This document shows, one piece after another, positions 28,018 to 30,519 of a DNA stretch of 30,519 bases. The notes under the pieces are model-generated. The model made no database searches and was not told where the DNA came from. It saw nothing but the letters and a program-made list of their open reading frames with translations. The DNA comes from Saprospiraceae bacterium. GTDB taxonomy: Bacteria > Bacteroidota > Bacteroidia > Chitinophagales > Saprospiraceae. The stretch covers positions 1-30,519 of the forward strand of contig JADKGD010000049.1 in assembly GCA_016717145.1 (NCBI GenBank), written 5' to 3'. Every line of letters starts with the position of its first letter. Within the stretch, counting starts at the first letter, position 1. The position numbers and the translations under genes were made by a program.

Positions 28018-30519
28018 ATGAGAAATAAAATTGACTACGGCATTGACTTAGGAACAACCAATTCAGCAATTGCAAGAATGGAAAATGGAGTTCCGACAAT
28101 TAAAAAATCTGATACATTAAAAGATACTTTTCCGTCTTGTATCCACTTCAATAAGACGGCAAGACATTCTTGTAGGTGATACGGCTTTTAATGTAATGAA
28201 GAATGATAATGCAAGAGCATTAAAAACTTTAGAAAAAGGAAAAACCAACACATTTATAGAGTTCAAAAGAACAATGGGAACAACACATTCTTATGAATGT
28301 TCCAATATGAATAAAAGTTTTTCATCGGATGAATTGTCATCTGAAATTTTGAAAAAACTAAAATCATTTGTTCAAGATGAAAACATTTCTTCTATCGTAA
28401 TTACAGTTCCTGCAAAGTTTTTAAATCCTCAAAACGAAGCTACAATGCAAGCCGCAAAACTTGCAGGGTTTAAACATATTGAACTATTACAAGAACCAGT
28501 GGCTGCCGCCACTGCTTATGGTCTTGGTTCAAAAAGTAAAGACGGCTTTTGGTTGGTGTTCGATTTTGGTGGAGGAACTTTTGATGCCGCTTTGATTAAA
28601 GCAGAAGAAGGCATTCTAGCTGTTAAAGATACTGATGGCGATAATTGGCTTGGTGGTAAAAATTTAGATGAAGCAATTGTTGACCAAATTATAATTCCAA
28701 ATCTTCAACAAAATTATGCTATTGATAGTGTTTTGGAAGATCTCACAAAAAGAAATTTTAAGAAATGCGTAAAATTCTATGCAGGAAGAAGCAAAAATTC
28801 AATTGTCATTCAAAGATTCTCACAATATACTTTCAAACTTAGGTGACTTACCTTTTGAAGATGAAAATGGAGAAGAACCTGAAATTGACGTATTGGTAAC
28901 TCAAAAAGATATGGAAAATGCAGTTGCTCCAATTTTTCAAAAGGCAATTGACATTACTAAAGAGTTATTGAAACGCAACAATTTAAAAGGTTCTGACCTT
29001 GGAGCATTGATTTTGGTTGGTGGTCCGACTTATTCGCCAATCTTACGAAGAATGCTTAAAGAGCAAATCACAGATAAAGTTGATACTTCTGTTGACCCAA
29101 TGACAGTAGTTGCCAAAGGTGCTGCTTTGTTTGCTTCGACAATTTCAGTTTCAGACGAAGTAAAAGAAACCACAAGAGATAAAACCAAACTTCAATTGGA
29201 TATTAAATACGAAGCTACCACCGTTGAATTAGACGAAATGGTGAACTTGAAGGTGCTAAAAGAAAAGACAACAGGAACTTTCCCTGAAAAGATTTACGCT
29301 GATGTAGTTCGTTTTGATGGTGCTTGGTCAAGTGGTAAAAAACTAATTGGCGAAAAAGCAACAATTGTTGATGTGCTTTTAGTTGAAGGTCGTTCCAACT
29401 CCTTTGAAATAAATGTTTATGATGAAGCAGGTAATAAATTAGAGTGTCAACCACACCAATTCAGCATTTTACAAGGAATTGGAGGACTTGACAAAATGCA
29501 AGTTCTACCCTATCATATTGGAATTGCAAAATTTTTCCATACAGAAGACAAAGATTTATTTCTTCCAGTTAAAGGTTTAGAAAAAAATAAAAAGTCCCTG
29601 CTACAGGGTGTAATAAATGGTTTAAAAACAAGAAGTGCAATTAGACCCGGAATGATTAAAGACATTATTCGAATTCCAATTTATCAAGGTGATTATAATG
29701 CAGAAGGAACAAATCCAGTCTTAAATAATTTAATTATTGAAGTAATAATTACAGGAGAAACATTGCCTGCATTACTTCCAGAAGGTAGTGATGTTGATAT
29801 AACTATAAAAGTTGATAGGTCGCAATTAATGAAGTTTCAGCAGCTTATTTTCCTTTGCTAAATCATACAGAGGAATTAGAAATTGAAATAAAACAAACAG
29901 AACCGCCAACAGAAGAATTCTAACCAAAGAAATTTCAAAAGCAAAACAAACAGCACAAAAAGTAAGTGCCAATGAAGTTTCAGAAAAATTAGAAGCACTT
30001 GAAGAACAATTAGAAAATGAAAAAGGAAGTGCGGATGGAAAAATGAAAATTCTTGATGGCTTACGTAAAGAATTATTGAAATTGGATAGTGCTGAAAAAG
30101 TTGCTGAATGGCCAAAGGTTGAACAAGAACTAAAAGACGCTTTCTATGAGTTGGAAGACTTAATAGAAAAAATAAAAGCCAATAGTGATGATGACGATTT
30201 GAATATGGATAAAGTTGAAGCACATATTCAAGAATACAAGAAAACTATTGAGCAAGTTATAAGGGGTAAAAACACCAAAGAGGCAAAGCATTTAATAAGC
30301 GAAATTGGCTCTTTAGATTTCAATTTGCGTAATGCTGTTACAGGCAACGCAATGGATGTTCAATTCTTGAAACACATTGACAGCGACTTTAATTCATACC
30401 ATTGGAAAGACCGAAACAAAGCAAGACAATTGTGTAACCAAGGTTTGCAAATGGCTACCGCTGGAAATACAAGTGGAATCAGACCAATTTTAGTTCAATT
30501 AATCGCACTAATGCCTGAT
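28018..30519 (+). CDS. Hsp70 (DnaK-like) family ATPase, frameshifted and cut by window edge
   Basis: Begins MRNKIDYGIDLGTTNSAIAR at 28018, the Hsp70 phosphate-1 motif. Segments are 28018-28150, 28196-28846 (EPVAAATAYGLG; phosphate-2 DFGGGTFDAALI near 28562), 28779-29861 (adenosine motif LILVGGPTYSPILRRML; a substrate-binding-like beta domain with IPIYQGDYN and LPALLPEGSDVDITIK) and 29920-30519 (charged helical tail, KLEALEEQLENEKGSADGK onward). Single-base repairs near 28785, 29830 and 29920 restore continuity. At 834 or more residues it is far longer than DnaK (about 640), with an enlarged substrate region and tail, and no GrpE or canonical DnaJ is nearby. It is a specialised Hsp70, not the housekeeping one. 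The stop lies beyond the window. Confidence 0.88.

Noticed and set aside
1..30519. CRISPR arrays, tRNA or rRNA genes, integrase or transposase genes
   Set aside because: Looked for and not seen: the short repeats present are coding or paired motifs without regular unique spacers, and no cloverleaf or recombinase signature was found.

Overview
The window is A+T-rich and looks like a member of the Bacteroidota. This is inferred from the protein styles, the weak ribosome binding sites, and two upstream regions with TAnnTTTG-type -7 boxes; a Saprospiraceae-like sludge bacterium would fit but is not proven. Many genes are split by 1-2 base shifts, very often in short homopolymers, and the broken frames still carry intact family motifs on both sides. 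This looks more like residual long-read indel error than gene decay, so many entries below are whole genes read across frameshifts.

Bases 1-4200 (minus strand) hold a row of secreted or membrane-anchored proteins: two unrecognised small ones, then two paralogous trypsin-like serine protease genes. The first protease gene carries three near-identical ~405-bp tandem repeats. Bases 4200-4846 are a gene-free, purine-rich, hairpin-rich spacer.

Bases 4847-21831 are a defence island. An EVE-domain McrB plus McrC form a type IV (modified-DNA) restriction system. A convergent AbiH-type abortive-infection gene follows. After that comes a long co-directional type I restriction-modification locus: hsdM, a DUF1016 PD-(D/E)XK nuclease, an hsdS 5' remnant, a small accessory protein, hsdS, two unknown genes, a heptad-repeat microprotein, an AlbA_2/ATPase/winged-helix regulator and hsdR. 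The regulator is bracketed by two copies of a ~76-bp element that contains paired 22-bp motifs.

Bases 21832-22538 show no supportable gene. At 22539 there is the 5' stub of a secreted DNase I-like nuclease. From 22821 to the right edge lies a compact plus-strand cluster: two tandem paralogues with a degenerate J-domain-like N-terminus and different C-terminal halves, a membrane coiled-coil protein with a signal peptide, and a large Hsp70-family ATPase with a long helical tail. I do not recognise this combination as a named system. It is the best candidate here for an undescribed one: an Hsp70 engine with dedicated, HPD-less J-like partners and a membrane component, beside a defence island.
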